DNA of 15,026 nucleotides, from contig CAJMQV010000035.1 of assembly GCA_905215575.1 (NCBI GenBank), positions 1-15,026 on the forward strand, in the 5' to 3' direction. This stretch comes from an uncultured bacterium (GTDB lineage Bacteria > Bacteroidota > Bacteroidia > Bacteroidales > Bacteroidaceae). Every line of letters starts with the position of its first letter. The first letter of the stretch is position 1. Below, in pieces: positions 6,447 through 14,396 of this stretch. The notes under the pieces are model-generated. The model saw nothing but the letters and a program-made list of their open reading frames with translations, was not told the DNA's origin and ran no database searches. A program made the position numbers and the translations under genes.

Positions 6447-7364
6447 ATGGCAGCAAACAAATTCGGACGATATATATGGCTGGCAGATTTAATCCGATGC
6501 CACCCGTACATCACCTTCAACGAAATCAGTGAACGATGGGAAACCTGCGGACTGGGCGACGGGAAACCGCTTCCGTGGAAAACCTTCATGAATCACAAGA
6601 AGGCCGTGCAGACCATCTTCGACATTCTCATCTCCTGCGATGCCAGTCGAGGATACGGCTATTACATAGAGGATGCGGAATCGCTGGAAGGTGATTCCTT
6701 CCGTTCGTGGCTCATCGACTCGTATGCCACCCTGAACCAGCTTCAGGCAGACCGTCAGCTGGAGAAACGCATCTCATTCGAGAAGATTCCTTCGGGCAAT
6801 AAATATTTGCAGACTTTCCTTCAGGCCATGCGTCAGAATTGTGTGGTAGAAATTACTCACCAAGGCTTTGGCAGGTCTCATGCCAGCACGTTTCAGGTAG
6901 AGCCTTATCACCTGAAGGTGTATAACCGCCGCTGGTATCTGATTGGATACTCGGTCTATTCCGAGGAGATAAGAACATACGCGCTCGACAGGATTCAGCA
7001 CGTGAGCCTTACGGATGTGAAGTTCCAGCTTCCCAAGGATTTCAGCATAGAACAGTATTTCGAGGGATGCGTAGGCATCATCTCCGACCCGGAATATGAC
7101 ATCGAGCGGGTAGTTATCAAGGCATACGGATGGGCACGGAACTACCTCTCTACCCTTCCCCTGCACGAATCACAACGCGAGATTGCTTCGGATGACGAAT
7201 CCATCACGTTTAAGTTCTGGGTTCGCCCGAACTATGAGTTCTTCCAGTTGTTGCTACAGCAAACCGACCAAATTGAGATTCTCGAACCGCAGTGGGCAAA
7301 AGATGCCATGTGCCAGATGGCGGAGAATATATTGTCTTACTACAAGAAATCCGAAAATGCATAA
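6447..7364 (+). CDS. WYL-domain transcriptional regulator
   Basis: 305 aa from ATG 6447, which gives MAANKFGRYIWLADLIRCHP, the usual N-terminus for this group; an upstream in-frame ATG at 6402 would add 15 hydrophobic residues that do not fit. Residues 1-60 form a winged helix-turn-helix (ITFNEISERWE then KTFMNHKKAVQTIFDI). The WYL domain covers about 115-200 with EPYHLKVYNRRWYLIGY and RTYALDRI, the conserved ligand-sensing face, and a C-terminal WCX-like region (about 215-300) follows. WYL proteins are DNA-binding regulators, often repressors of accessory and anti-phage genes that sense nucleic acid or nucleotide ligands. It is divergent from the lyase operon and overlaps the following exonuclease remnant by 8 bp, so the two were co-transcribed. 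The inverted repeats just upstream are candidate binding sites. Confidence 0.9.
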   Translation: MAANKFGRYIWLADLIRCHPYITFNEISERWETCGLGDGKPLPWKTFMNHKKAVQTIFDILISCDASRGYGYYIEDAESLEGDSFRSWLIDSYATLNQLQADRQLEKRISFEKIPSGNKYLQTFLQAMRQNCVVEITHQGFGRSHASTFQVEPYHLKVYNRRWYLIGYSVYSEEIRTYALDRIQHVSLTDVKFQLPKDFSIEQYFEGCVGIISDPEYDIERVVIKAYGWARNYLSTLPLHESQREIASDDESITFKFWVRPNYEFFQLLLQQTDQIEILEPQWAKDAMCQMAENILSYYKKSENA

Positions 7365-7669
7365 TAAATCCGATATAAATTTCATAGCAAGAGACTTTGA
7401 AACGGCTGCCGCCAAACATGCTTCAGTATGTGAAGCAGATATCTGTGTGATACAACATGGAGAAATAGTAGTGCCCTGTTCATGGCTGGTACGTCCGGAA
7501 GACAACCGCTATCAATATTGGAATATAAAAGTACACCACAGTATCTTGAATATGATTCGCTGGATTATCGTTGTGAGCAATTGGGTATTGAGCAAGTACG
7601 CACCACCGTACCGATGATGATGTAGAGATGTATACGAAGCCATATTTGAAAGAGTTAGAGAGCATTTAG
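7357..7669 (+). pseudogene. Remnant of a DEDDh 3'-5' exonuclease (DnaQ-like)
   Basis: From ATG 7357 the frame reads MHNKSDINFIARDFETAAAK, with the exonuclease I motif (D13, E15), then CEADICVIQHGEIV and LVRPEDNRYQYWNIKVHH, all typical of Bacteroidota DnaQ-like exonucleases. After about 7540 the homology moves to another frame (YDSLDYRCEQLGIEQ, 7551-7595) and then to a third (HHRTDDDVEMYTKPYLKELESI, 7601-7669), which is the family's C-terminal exonuclease III motif with its catalytic His and Asp. The middle of the domain, with exonuclease II, is missing, so at least one internal deletion and one further frameshift occurred. It overlaps the WYL gene by 8 bp, an operon arrangement. An intact gene would be about twice as long. 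Confidence 0.8.
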
Positions 7670-7760
7670 AATCATATTACAAACACTAATGATTGTGTTC
7701 TATAATTTTCAAAGCAAATGTAATAAAGCATCCATAGTTAACACATTAAAATTGATATAC

Positions 7761-8858
7761 ATGGAGAAACTAATTAATCTATTAAATCAAATTAAATCAA
7801 TTGTTGTTCAAGACAGAATAATGAAAGAAGAACGATGGAAAAGAGGTGAAAACTTTAATGTCTTTTCAGTACTAGCTCTTTCACGGAATGAAACTCGACT
7901 TCACTCAGCCTTTATTGCCGAACTTTTGAATCCCAATGGCTCTCACGGATTGTGTAATACATTTCTCGAAAATTTTATAACCCATTTAACTCCGGGATTT
8001 GAATTTGATACAGCACATGCTGATGTAAAGGTCGAAGTTTATATAGGCCCTATAAATAAAGATTCCACCCGTGGAGGTAGAATAGATATTCTTGTAACAG
8101 ATAATAAAAATCATGCTATTATTATTGAAAATAAAATAGATGCTTCTGAGCAGGAAGGTCAGCTCTGCCGATATAACAATTATGCAAAAGATATGGAATT
8201 TTCTGATTATCGTTTACTTTATCTCACCTTAAATGGAAAAGATTCTGAAACAATTTCTGATATTGAAAAAACAAATTATATTTCTATATCTTATCGAGAA
8301 AATATTCTGAGTTGGTTAACATCTTGTATAGGCATAGCTGCCTGTTATCCTTTAATACGAGAAACTATTCGACAATATATTTTTAATTTGAAAGAAATAC
8401 TGAATATTATGTGTACAGAAAATGAAAATAGAGTGATAAAATTGGCTACTTCTAAAGAATATACTGAATCAACATTAGCCATTTTAAGGAATGAAATGGA
8501 AATAAAAAGAGAAATTCGTTTACATTTCATTGAGGAACTTAAAAGACTAGCTAAACAAAAGGGGCTAGATTTCACTTATGACGAAGGCTTAATTCATTTT
8601 TGGGATAATCAGTGGATTGTTTTCTCCCAGCCTTCTGTCTCAAAAAAATGGAATATTTACATCGGTTGGAATAAACATAATAAATCAGATGGAGTACGTT
8701 ATGGTATAAGCAGACAGTTTACAATTGATACACAACCTATCCCAGCGGATAAATTAATGCAAATTCCTCATGTGTGGACTGAGGCTCCGCAAGATGAAGA
8801 GTATCCTTGTGGCTGGGCATACTTGCGAGGAAAAGATGGAAAAACAGGAAACTGGTGA
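7761..8858 (+). CDS. PD-(D/E)XK nuclease superfamily protein, ended early by an in-frame TGA
   Basis: 365 aa from ATG 7761 (MEKLINLLNQIKSIVV), the standard start of PDDEXK_4-type (PF14281) proteins; an ATG 72 bp upstream adds an unrelated leader. The N-terminal region ENFNVFSVLALSRNETRLHSAFIAELLNPNGSHG (30-63) is the family signature. The active site is visible: D109 in GRIDILV, E123 and K125 in IIENKID, with Q132 (QEGQL) nearby. TGA at 8856-8858 stops translation, yet the same frame continues for 43 codons to TAA at 8988-8990 with the family's usual C-terminus, so the ancestral protein was about 409 aa. The gene is strongly AT-rich, unlike ppdK or the WYL gene. A nuclease fold is firm; whether the protein is an active defence enzyme is unknown. 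Confidence 0.85.
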   Translation: MEKLINLLNQIKSIVVQDRIMKEERWKRGENFNVFSVLALSRNETRLHSAFIAELLNPNGSHGLCNTFLENFITHLTPGFEFDTAHADVKVEVYIGPINKDSTRGGRIDILVTDNKNHAIIIENKIDASEQEGQLCRYNNYAKDMEFSDYRLLYLTLNGKDSETISDIEKTNYISISYRENILSWLTSCIGIAACYPLIRETIRQYIFNLKEILNIMCTENENRVIKLATSKEYTESTLAILRNEMEIKREIRLHFIEELKRLAKQKGLDFTYDEGLIHFWDNQWIVFSQPSVSKKWNIYIGWNKHNKSDGVRYGISRQFTIDTQPIPADKLMQIPHVWTEAPQDEEYPCGWAYLRGKDGKTGNW

Positions 8859-8990
8859 AATTGGTTTGATATTGCTACACTGGAAGATATGGCTAACGGT
8901 ACTATGCTTCATTTTATCGAAACCGAAATAATAGATAAGGTAATTGATGGACATTTATTGAAGAAAGTGCAAGAAATACTTCCCGACTAA
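8859..8990 (+). pseudogene. Orphaned C-terminal segment of the preceding PD-(D/E)XK gene
   Basis: Directly after the TGA and in the same frame come 43 codons starting NWFDIATLEDMANG and ending KKVQEILPD, then TAA. The 'WxNWF' join and the NG-containing final helix match how family members end, so this is the lost tail and not chance open frame. There is no start codon placed to give it its own expression. Confidence 0.7.
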
Positions 8991-9022
8991 CTTAATGTCT
9001 GCCATCTTTTTTAAACAAGGAC

Positions 9023-9067
9023 TGTAGTTTACTAAATAATTTGTGTCAACTTAGTTAGTAAACTACA
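9023..9067. repeat. Perfect 13-bp inverted repeat between the two nuclease genes
   Basis: TGTAGTTTACTAA (9023-9035) and TTAGTAAACTACA (9055-9067) are exact reverse complements with a 19-nt spacer. The arms begin with TGT and end with ACA. There is no T-run after it, so it is not an obvious terminator. It may be a regulator operator, a recombination site or a relic of a small mobile element. Confidence 0.6.
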
Positions 9068-9075
9068 ATGAATGA

Positions 9076-9093
9076 AGCAATATTTTTATTGCT
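9076..9093 (+). repeat. Small hairpin, 7-bp stem and 4-nt loop
   Basis: AGCAATA and TATTGCT pair exactly around TTTT. It sits 9 bp after the 13-bp inverted repeat, 69 bp before the next start codon. Probable leader or terminator-like RNA structure; no downstream T-tract. Confidence 0.3.
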
Positions 9094-9161
9094 ATACTCT
9101 CGTTAATACAATTGAGGTTTATTTGTATGAAAATCGAAACTTAATCTCATTATATTAGAAT

Positions 9162-10250
9162 ATGACAGAAAAAATATCACAGCAACTGTTAAATGATTTT
9201 GCAATATTACCAAAGAGGAATACATCTCCAACTTTTATGGAAATTTGTCAAATGGGAGGCGATAGATTTGAAGAAAGATGTAGCCAGATATTCAAGTTCT
9301 ATTTTAACCCAAACGCACCTCATGGCTTAAAAGGATTATTCATTAATTCTCTTTTGGAAATAATGCAAAATGTCGAGCTAAATTATAGCCTTCAAGGTGT
9401 TAGAGTTATAACAGAAGATACAACAAGTGATAATAAACGAATAGATATCATTGTTGAAACAGACTGTTTTGTTATGGCTATAGAGAACAAAATAGGAGCC
9501 AAACTTTATAACCCGCTTGAAAGCTATGTTGAACATATTAATACAAAATATAAAGACAAGAAGAGTTTTTTTATAGTTCTTTCTGCTCGAAGTATAAATG
9601 ATATATCAGAACTGAGAAAGATACAGTCCATTGGTTATCAATATATTAATTATCAGCAATTATTTACAGTAGTAAAAAGGAATATAGGTGATTATATTTC
9701 TAATTGTAATCAATCATATTTGATATTCCTCATGGATTTTATTAGAACAATTGAAAACAAATTTTACAATACACATATGGAAATGAATCGCTTCTTTTTT
9801 AATAATAGATTTCAAATAGAAGAGTTAATCAATGAATATAATGCTTTTAAAGAATCTATCCTAAATATGCAGAGGGAAAATATATCAGATATTTTGCTGA
9901 TTGTTAATCAGAAAACAAATGCTGAATGGTGGAAATATCAAGGATGGGATTTGGGTATATCATTTAATGATAATGGTAACCGTATTGGAATTGAAAGTAG
10001 TTATAGTGACGAAACAGTTGATAATCCACTTGGTGATTTTCATATTTATATTACAGTATGGAAAGAAAAATGTTTTAATCCATATGAAGAGGAGCTAAGA
10101 AAAAAATTTCCTGATTGTTTTATTGATAGGACACAAGGCCGAGTTTATCTACACTTACCGGTAATTAAAGGTAATGACCATGATGTTATTGCAGAGAAGT
10201 TATCAGAATACTATTTTTATATGAAAGATTTAACCAGCAGGATAAAATAA
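9162..10250 (+). CDS. PD-(D/E)XK nuclease superfamily protein
   Basis: 362 aa, intact, from ATG 9162. The nuclease core is clear: E37 or E38 in the first helix, D95 in KRIDIIVET, and E108/K110 in FVMAIENKIGA. A C-terminal domain (about 245-355) begins WWKYQGWDLGISF and resembles the tail domain of PDDEXK_4-type proteins such as the gene to its left. The two are only distantly alike: this one lacks the HSAF...LLNP signature and has SLLEIMQ in its place, so they are not a recent tandem duplication. It is very AT-rich and rich in Asn, Ile and Lys, like the left gene, which supports acquisition of both as one island. It is followed by ppdK in the convergent direction. Related proteins are scattered among accessory loci; a defence role is inference. 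Confidence 0.85.
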   Translation: MTEKISQQLLNDFAILPKRNTSPTFMEICQMGGDRFEERCSQIFKFYFNPNAPHGLKGLFINSLLEIMQNVELNYSLQGVRVITEDTTSDNKRIDIIVETDCFVMAIENKIGAKLYNPLESYVEHINTKYKDKKSFFIVLSARSINDISELRKIQSIGYQYINYQQLFTVVKRNIGDYISNCNQSYLIFLMDFIRTIENKFYNTHMEMNRFFFNNRFQIEELINEYNAFKESILNMQRENISDILLIVNQKTNAEWWKYQGWDLGISFNDNGNRIGIESSYSDETVDNPLGDFHIYITVWKEKCFNPYEEELRKKFPDCFIDRTQGRVYLHLPVIKGNDHDVIAEKLSEYYFYMKDLTSRIK

Positions 10251-10299
10251 TTCAAAGAAATCTTATACCAGATGTAGTAACAATATTTGCTAAACACCC

Positions 10300-10341
10300 C
10301 AGGCTGTAACTCCCCGCTCCTCACGGGAAAGTTACAGCCTG
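10300..10341 (-). terminator. Hairpin at the end of ppdK, possibly bidirectional
   Basis: CAGGCTGTAACT (10300-10311) pairs exactly with AGTTACAGCCTG (10330-10341), a 12-bp stem, and the loop holds a further CCCG/CGGG pair. It lies 28 bp after the ppdK stop and 50 bp after the stop of the convergent nuclease gene. Neither side has a strong T-run, so it may act as an RNA-end stabiliser as much as a Rho-independent terminator. Confidence 0.6.
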
Positions 10342-10368
10342 AGTACTATATCAACAAGCCGTTAAGGC

Positions 10369-13095
10369 TTACAAACTTTCTTCAATCACAGCCTGCGCCG
10401 CAGCCAGTCTTGCGATAGGCACGCGGAATGGTGAGCAGCTCACGTAATCCAGACCTACCTTGTGGCAGAACTTCACGGACATCGGTTCACCACCATGTTC
10501 ACCGCAGATACCGCATTTCAGTGCCGGACGTACGGAACGGCCTTTGGCTACCGCCATTTCGATGAGCTGGCCCACACCGTTCTGGTCGAGTACCTGGAAC
10601 GGGTCTACCTTCAGGATCTTCTTTTCCAGGTAAACCGGCAAGAAGGAAGCGATGTCGTCGCGAGAGTAACCGAAGGTCATCTGAGTCAGGTCGTTCGTAC
10701 CGAATGAGAAGTATTCGGCATGTGAAGCGATGCGGTCGGCAGTCAGGGCAGCACGCGGCACTTCAATCATCGTTCCCACCTTGAACGGAATTTCCACGCC
10801 TTCTTCCTTGAACAGTTTGGCAGCAGTTTCACGGATCACCTTTTCCTGTGCTTCGAATTCATACAGGATACCAATCAGCGGCACCATGATTTCAGGATGC
10901 GGGTCGTAACCTTCCTTCTTCAGTTCGCAGGCAGCACCCAGGATGGCGCGAGTCTGCATTTCGGTGATTTCCGGATACGTATTTCCCAGACGGCAACCAC
11001 GGTGACCCAGCATCGGGTTGTGTTCGCACAGACTTTCCACGCGCTGGCGGATATAATCTACGGTCACACCCATGGCCTGTGCCATTTCTTCCTGACCTTT
11101 CAAATCGTGCGGAACGAATTCATGCAACGGCGGGTCGAGCAGACGTACGTTGACAGGCAGTCCGTCCATGGTCTTGAAGATTTCCTTGAAGTCAGCTTTC
11201 TGGTAAGGCAACAGTTTGTCGAGGGCTTTCTTGCGGCCTTCTACGTCCTTGGCCAGAATCATTTCACGCATGGCCACAATCTTTTCGTCGTCGAAGAACA
11301 TGTGTTCCGTACGGCACAGACCGATACCTACGGCACCGAATCCACGGGCATCCTGTGCGTTGCGCGGCGTGTCGGCATTGGTGCGGACTTTCAGGCGGGC
11401 ATATTTGTCGCAGAGTTCCATCAGTTCGGCAAAGTTACCCGACAGTTTGGCCGGCTGAGTCGGAATTTCTCCGGCATATACATATCCGTTGGTTCCGTTG
11501 ATGGAGATGTAGTCACCTTCTTTCAGTACAACTCCGTCAATTTCTACCGTACGGGTCTTGTAGTCTACGTTGATGGCTCCGGCACCTGATACACAGCACT
11601 TACCCATTCCGCGGGCTACTACGGCTGCGTGTGAGGTCATACCTCCACGGGCGGTCAGGATACCTTCGGCAGCCTGCATACCAGCCAGGTCTTCCGGAGA
11701 AGTTTCAATACGTACCAGTACCACACGATGGCCGTTGGTATGCCATTCAGCAGCATCTTCGGCGAAGAAGACGATGCGTCCGCAGGCAGCACCCGGAGAA
11801 GCCGGCAAACCACGTGTCAGCACGCGGGCACGTCCCAGTTCTTCCTTGTCGAATACCGGATGCAGCAGCTCGTCCAGTTTGTTGGGTTCGCAGCGCATCA
11901 AAGCGGTCTTTTCGTCAATCATGCCCTGATGCAGCATTTCCATGGCGATGCGCACCATAGCGGCACCTGTACGCTTACCGTTACGGGTCTGGAGGAACCA
12001 GAGTTTGCCTTCCTGCACGGTAAATTCCATGTCCTGCATATCGTGGTAGTGATTTTCCAGTTTGGTCTGGAGTTCATCGAGTTCCTTGTAGATTTCCGGC
12101 ATGGCTTCTTCCATAGAAGGATATTTGGCCACACGTTCTGCTTCCGAGATACCCTGCAGTTCAGCCCAGCGCTGAGAACCGATCTTGGTAATCTGCTGCG
12201 GAGTACGGATACCGGCTACTACGTCTTCACCCTGCGCATTGATCAGGTATTCACCGTTGAACAGGTCTTCACCGGTAGCGGCGTCGCGTGAGAAGCATAC
12301 ACCCGTAGCCGAAGTCTCACCCATGTTACCGAATACCATGGCCTGTACGTTCACGGCTGTTCCCCACTCTGCCGGAATGCCTTCCATCTTACGGTAAAGG
12401 ATGGCACGTTCATTCATCCATGAATCAAATACGGCACAGATGGCGCCCCACAACTGTTCGTAAGCGCATGACGGGAATTCCTGTCCGGTCTGTTTCTTCA
12501 CGGCTTCCTTGAAGCGGACTACCAGTGTCTTCAGATCGTCCACGTCGAGTTCGTTGTCCAGACGTACGCCCTTAGCCTTCTTCACTTCTTCAATGATGGC
12601 TTCAAACGGGTCGATGTCTTCCTTGTTCACGGGTTTCATGCCCAGCACCACGTCGCCGTACATCTGTACGAAGCGGCGGTAAGAGTCCCACGCAAAGCGA
12701 GGGTTGTTAGTCTTGCGAGCCAGTCCTTCTACTACTTCATCGTTCAGACCCAAGTTCAGAATGGTGTCCATCATCCCCGGCATGGACGCTCTGGCACCCG
12801 AACGTACGGAAACGAGCAACGGATTTTCCACATCGCCGAACTTCGACTTCATCAGAGCTTCTACTCCCTTGATGGATTTTTCCACGTCGTCTTTCAGCAG
12901 CGCAACCACTGCTTCTTTTCCTTTTTCAAAATATTCGTTGCAGACTTCGGTTGTTATGGTGAATCCGGGAGGTACAGGCACCCCGATCAGGTTCATCTCG
13001 GCCAGGTTTGCGCCCTTGCCACCCAGAAGATTTCTCATGTCAGCTTTTCCTTCAGCTTGTCCGTTTCCAAAAGTATAGACTCTTTTCTTTTCCAT
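10369..13095 (-). CDS. ppdK: Pyruvate, phosphate dikinase
   Basis: 908 aa, within the range of bacterial enzymes (about 875-910). It interconverts PEP + AMP + PPi with pyruvate + ATP + Pi in the cytoplasm, a reversible step widely used in Bacteroidota central metabolism. Domains in order: N-terminal ATP-grasp-like nucleotide domain (LLGGKGANLAEM at 23-34; SVRSGARASMPGMMDTILNL at 96-115), central swivelling domain with the phosphorylated His in GGMTSHAAVV (H489, with T487 for regulatory phosphorylation in other organisms), and C-terminal PEP/pyruvate TIM barrel with GLCRTEHMFF and the catalytic Cys in CGICGEHGGEP (C864). It is a single-gene unit with a well-formed Bacteroides promoter and a downstream hairpin. 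No regulatory protein (PDRP) is present nearby. Confidence 0.98.
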   Translation of the reverse strand: MEKKRVYTFGNGQAEGKADMRNLLGGKGANLAEMNLIGVPVPPGFTITTEVCNEYFEKGKEAVVALLKDDVEKSIKGVEALMKSKFGDVENPLLVSVRSGARASMPGMMDTILNLGLNDEVVEGLARKTNNPRFAWDSYRRFVQMYGDVVLGMKPVNKEDIDPFEAIIEEVKKAKGVRLDNELDVDDLKTLVVRFKEAVKKQTGQEFPSCAYEQLWGAICAVFDSWMNERAILYRKMEGIPAEWGTAVNVQAMVFGNMGETSATGVCFSRDAATGEDLFNGEYLINAQGEDVVAGIRTPQQITKIGSQRWAELQGISEAERVAKYPSMEEAMPEIYKELDELQTKLENHYHDMQDMEFTVQEGKLWFLQTRNGKRTGAAMVRIAMEMLHQGMIDEKTALMRCEPNKLDELLHPVFDKEELGRARVLTRGLPASPGAACGRIVFFAEDAAEWHTNGHRVVLVRIETSPEDLAGMQAAEGILTARGGMTSHAAVVARGMGKCCVSGAGAINVDYKTRTVEIDGVVLKEGDYISINGTNGYVYAGEIPTQPAKLSGNFAELMELCDKYARLKVRTNADTPRNAQDARGFGAVGIGLCRTEHMFFDDEKIVAMREMILAKDVEGRKKALDKLLPYQKADFKEIFKTMDGLPVNVRLLDPPLHEFVPHDLKGQEEMAQAMGVTVDYIRQRVESLCEHNPMLGHRGCRLGNTYPEITEMQTRAILGAACELKKEGYDPHPEIMVPLIGILYEFEAQEKVIRETAAKLFKEEGVEIPFKVGTMIEVPRAALTADRIASHAEYFSFGTNDLTQMTFGYSRDDIASFLPVYLEKKILKVDPFQVLDQNGVGQLIEMAVAKGRSVRPALKCGICGEHGGEPMSVKFCHKVGLDYVSCSPFRVPIARLAAAQAVIEESL

Positions 13096-13148
13096 GTTTT
13101 CTTATATTTGATAAGGTTCAATAATGTTTTTCGTTGGTCAACCGCTGG

Positions 13149-13179
13149 CAAATCTATATATATTTTATTGAATCCCAAA
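13149..13179 (-). promoter_or_regulatory. Bacteroides promoter of ppdK (-33 TTTG, -7 TAGATTTG)
   Basis: On the minus strand TTTG (13179-13176) is followed after exactly 19 bp by TAGATTTG (13156-13149), an exact match to the Bacteroides housekeeping sigma consensus. Transcription should begin about 7 bp further on, leaving a leader of about 45-50 nt before the ATG at 13095. Confidence 0.7.
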
Positions 13180-13271
13180 TTTTGTGAAGATATTTTTCGA
13201 CATATTTTGCAACATAGAGTTTGCAAAATGAACTTCTTCGAAAAACATGGAAGAATGTCAGGAAAAATGTA

Positions 13272-13279
13272 TAAATTTG
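13272..13279 (+). promoter_or_regulatory. Candidate -7 box (TAAATTTG) for the methyltransferase gene
   Basis: Exact TAnnTTTG match 28 bp before the GTG at 13308. No clear -33 element at 19-21 bp. The 13096-13307 intergenic region therefore holds two divergent promoters and nothing else that I can identify. Confidence 0.4.
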
Positions 13280-13307
13280 CTCCCAAATTGGTTTTATTGA
13301 AAAGAAC

Positions 13308-14249
13308 GTGGCAAGAAAGAAAAAAGAACTGCCTTTACTGGAGAAGGTAACAATAACAGACGTAGCCGCAGAAGGAAAAGCCGTGGCTAAAGTGAACGAG
13401 TTGGTAATATTTGTCCCGTATGTAGTGCCGGGCGACGTAGTCGATTTACAGGTGAAGCGCAAGAAGAACCATTACGCCGAAGCGGTGGCGGTAAAGTTCC
13501 ATGAGAAATCACCCCTGCGCACGGAGCCGTTCTGCAGTCACTTCGGAGTGTGCGGAGGATGCAAATGGCAATGTCTTTCTTACGAGGAACAGCTCAAGTA
13601 CAAGCAGAAACAGGTGTTCGACAACCTCACCCGCATCGGGAAGGTGGAACTGCCGGAATTCCGTCCTATCTTAGGCTCGGAAAAGACCCGCTTTTACCGT
13701 AACAAGCTGGAGTTTACATTCTCCAACAAGCGCTGGCTTACGGAAGAAGAGGTGAAGCAGGATGTGAAATACGACCAGATGAATGCCGTGGGATTCCATA
13801 TTCCGGGGGCATTCGACAAGGTGCTGGCCATCGACAAGTGCTGGTTGCAGGACGACATTTCCAACCAGATCCGCAATGCCGTACGCGACTATGCCTACGC
13901 GCACAACTTCCCGTTCTTCGACTTGCGCACGCAGGAAGGACTTCTTCGTAACATCATGATCCGTACCTCGTCTACAGGCGAACTGTGGCGGATGTTTTTG
14001 GGAAAGCGGCTATTTCTGCCGGAATTCGAATGGCTCAGAGATGCAATGCTCCAGGGAGCTGTTCCAAACTGGATCGAGTGGCATTTAGCGCTCTATCGTG
14101 TTCTGGAGGAAGAGAACATTCGCTTTTTCTGTAAGGACGGACAATTTGAGCTGCTGGACAAGGAAGGACACCGCATCTATTTCGGTGTAGACCATTCCGA
14201 GGCGGCAGAGCAGGTGCTGATGAAAGTCCTGTTCCCGCTCAACCAATGA
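13308..14249 (+). CDS. rlmD: RlmD-type 23S rRNA uracil-C5 methyltransferase, N-terminal half fused in frame to unrelated sequence
   Basis: GTG start. Residues 1-226 are a normal Bacteroidota RlmD/RumA front half: TRAM domain (about 8-65), the [4Fe-4S] cysteines C76, C82, C85 (CSHFGVCGGCKWQ) and C168 (IDKCW), then the TRMA-family region to RNIMIRTSSTGEL. After L226 (base 13985) the expected VIV/SAM-binding domain, NPPR/DPPR motif and catalytic Cys region are absent. In their place come 87 residues (WRMFLGKRLFLPEFEWLRDA to VLMKVLFPLNQ) unlike any RlmD. The product is 313 aa, against about 470 normally, and cannot methylate. The tail looks like a real protein end (balanced composition, coding-type third positions) followed by a strong terminator. 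Either a genuine recombination fusion or a contig join. The family call for the first 226 residues is firm. Confidence 0.85.
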   Translation: MARKKKELPLLEKVTITDVAAEGKAVAKVNELVIFVPYVVPGDVVDLQVKRKKNHYAEAVAVKFHEKSPLRTEPFCSHFGVCGGCKWQCLSYEEQLKYKQKQVFDNLTRIGKVELPEFRPILGSEKTRFYRNKLEFTFSNKRWLTEEEVKQDVKYDQMNAVGFHIPGAFDKVLAIDKCWLQDDISNQIRNAVRDYAYAHNFPFFDLRTQEGLLRNIMIRTSSTGELWRMFLGKRLFLPEFEWLRDAMLQGAVPNWIEWHLALYRVLEEENIRFFCKDGQFELLDKEGHRIYFGVDHSEAAEQVLMKVLFPLNQ

Positions 14250-14268
14250 CCGAGAGATTCTGAAATAA

Positions 14269-14309
14269 GGCTGAAAGGCGGACCGGTACATCCGGTTCGC
14301 CTTTCAGCC
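14269..14309 (+). terminator. Strong Rho-independent-type hairpin
   Basis: Two 18-nt arms (14269-14286 and 14292-14309) pair with a single G-T wobble around a 5-nt TACAT loop. It begins 19 bp after the stop of the fused gene, and TCTTATGATTCCTT follows. It is the most stable hairpin in the window and of a style more common in Firmicutes than in Bacteroidota. Confidence 0.75.
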
Positions 14310-14396
14310 TCTTATGATTCCTTAATACGGGAAACGCTTTCTTTTTCCCGATTTAAGCTGAAAAGCAGTATGATAAGGTCAAAGGAAGGGATGATT

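Noticed and set aside
7183..7617. A 144-codon plus-strand open frame spanning the WYL C-terminus and the exonuclease remnant
   Set aside because: Its first third is the out-of-frame reading of the WYL gene; only the part after 7357 is meaningful, as the exonuclease remnant.
10897..12291. Several plus-strand open frames opposite ppdK (for example 10897-11589 and 11728-12291)
   Set aside because: Shadows of a strongly coding 908-aa gene; no start signals or domains of their own.
13057..13350. Plus-strand open frame across the ppdK/rlmD intergenic region, and minus-strand frames at 13035-13286 and 13154-13462
   Set aside because: AT-rich spacer holding two divergent promoters; the frames overlap known genes and have no recognisable protein character.
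14328..14350. Hairpin CGGGAAA...TTTCCCG as a second terminator
   Set aside because: Only 7 bp with a 9-nt loop and no T-run after it; the strong hairpin at 14269-14309 already explains termination.
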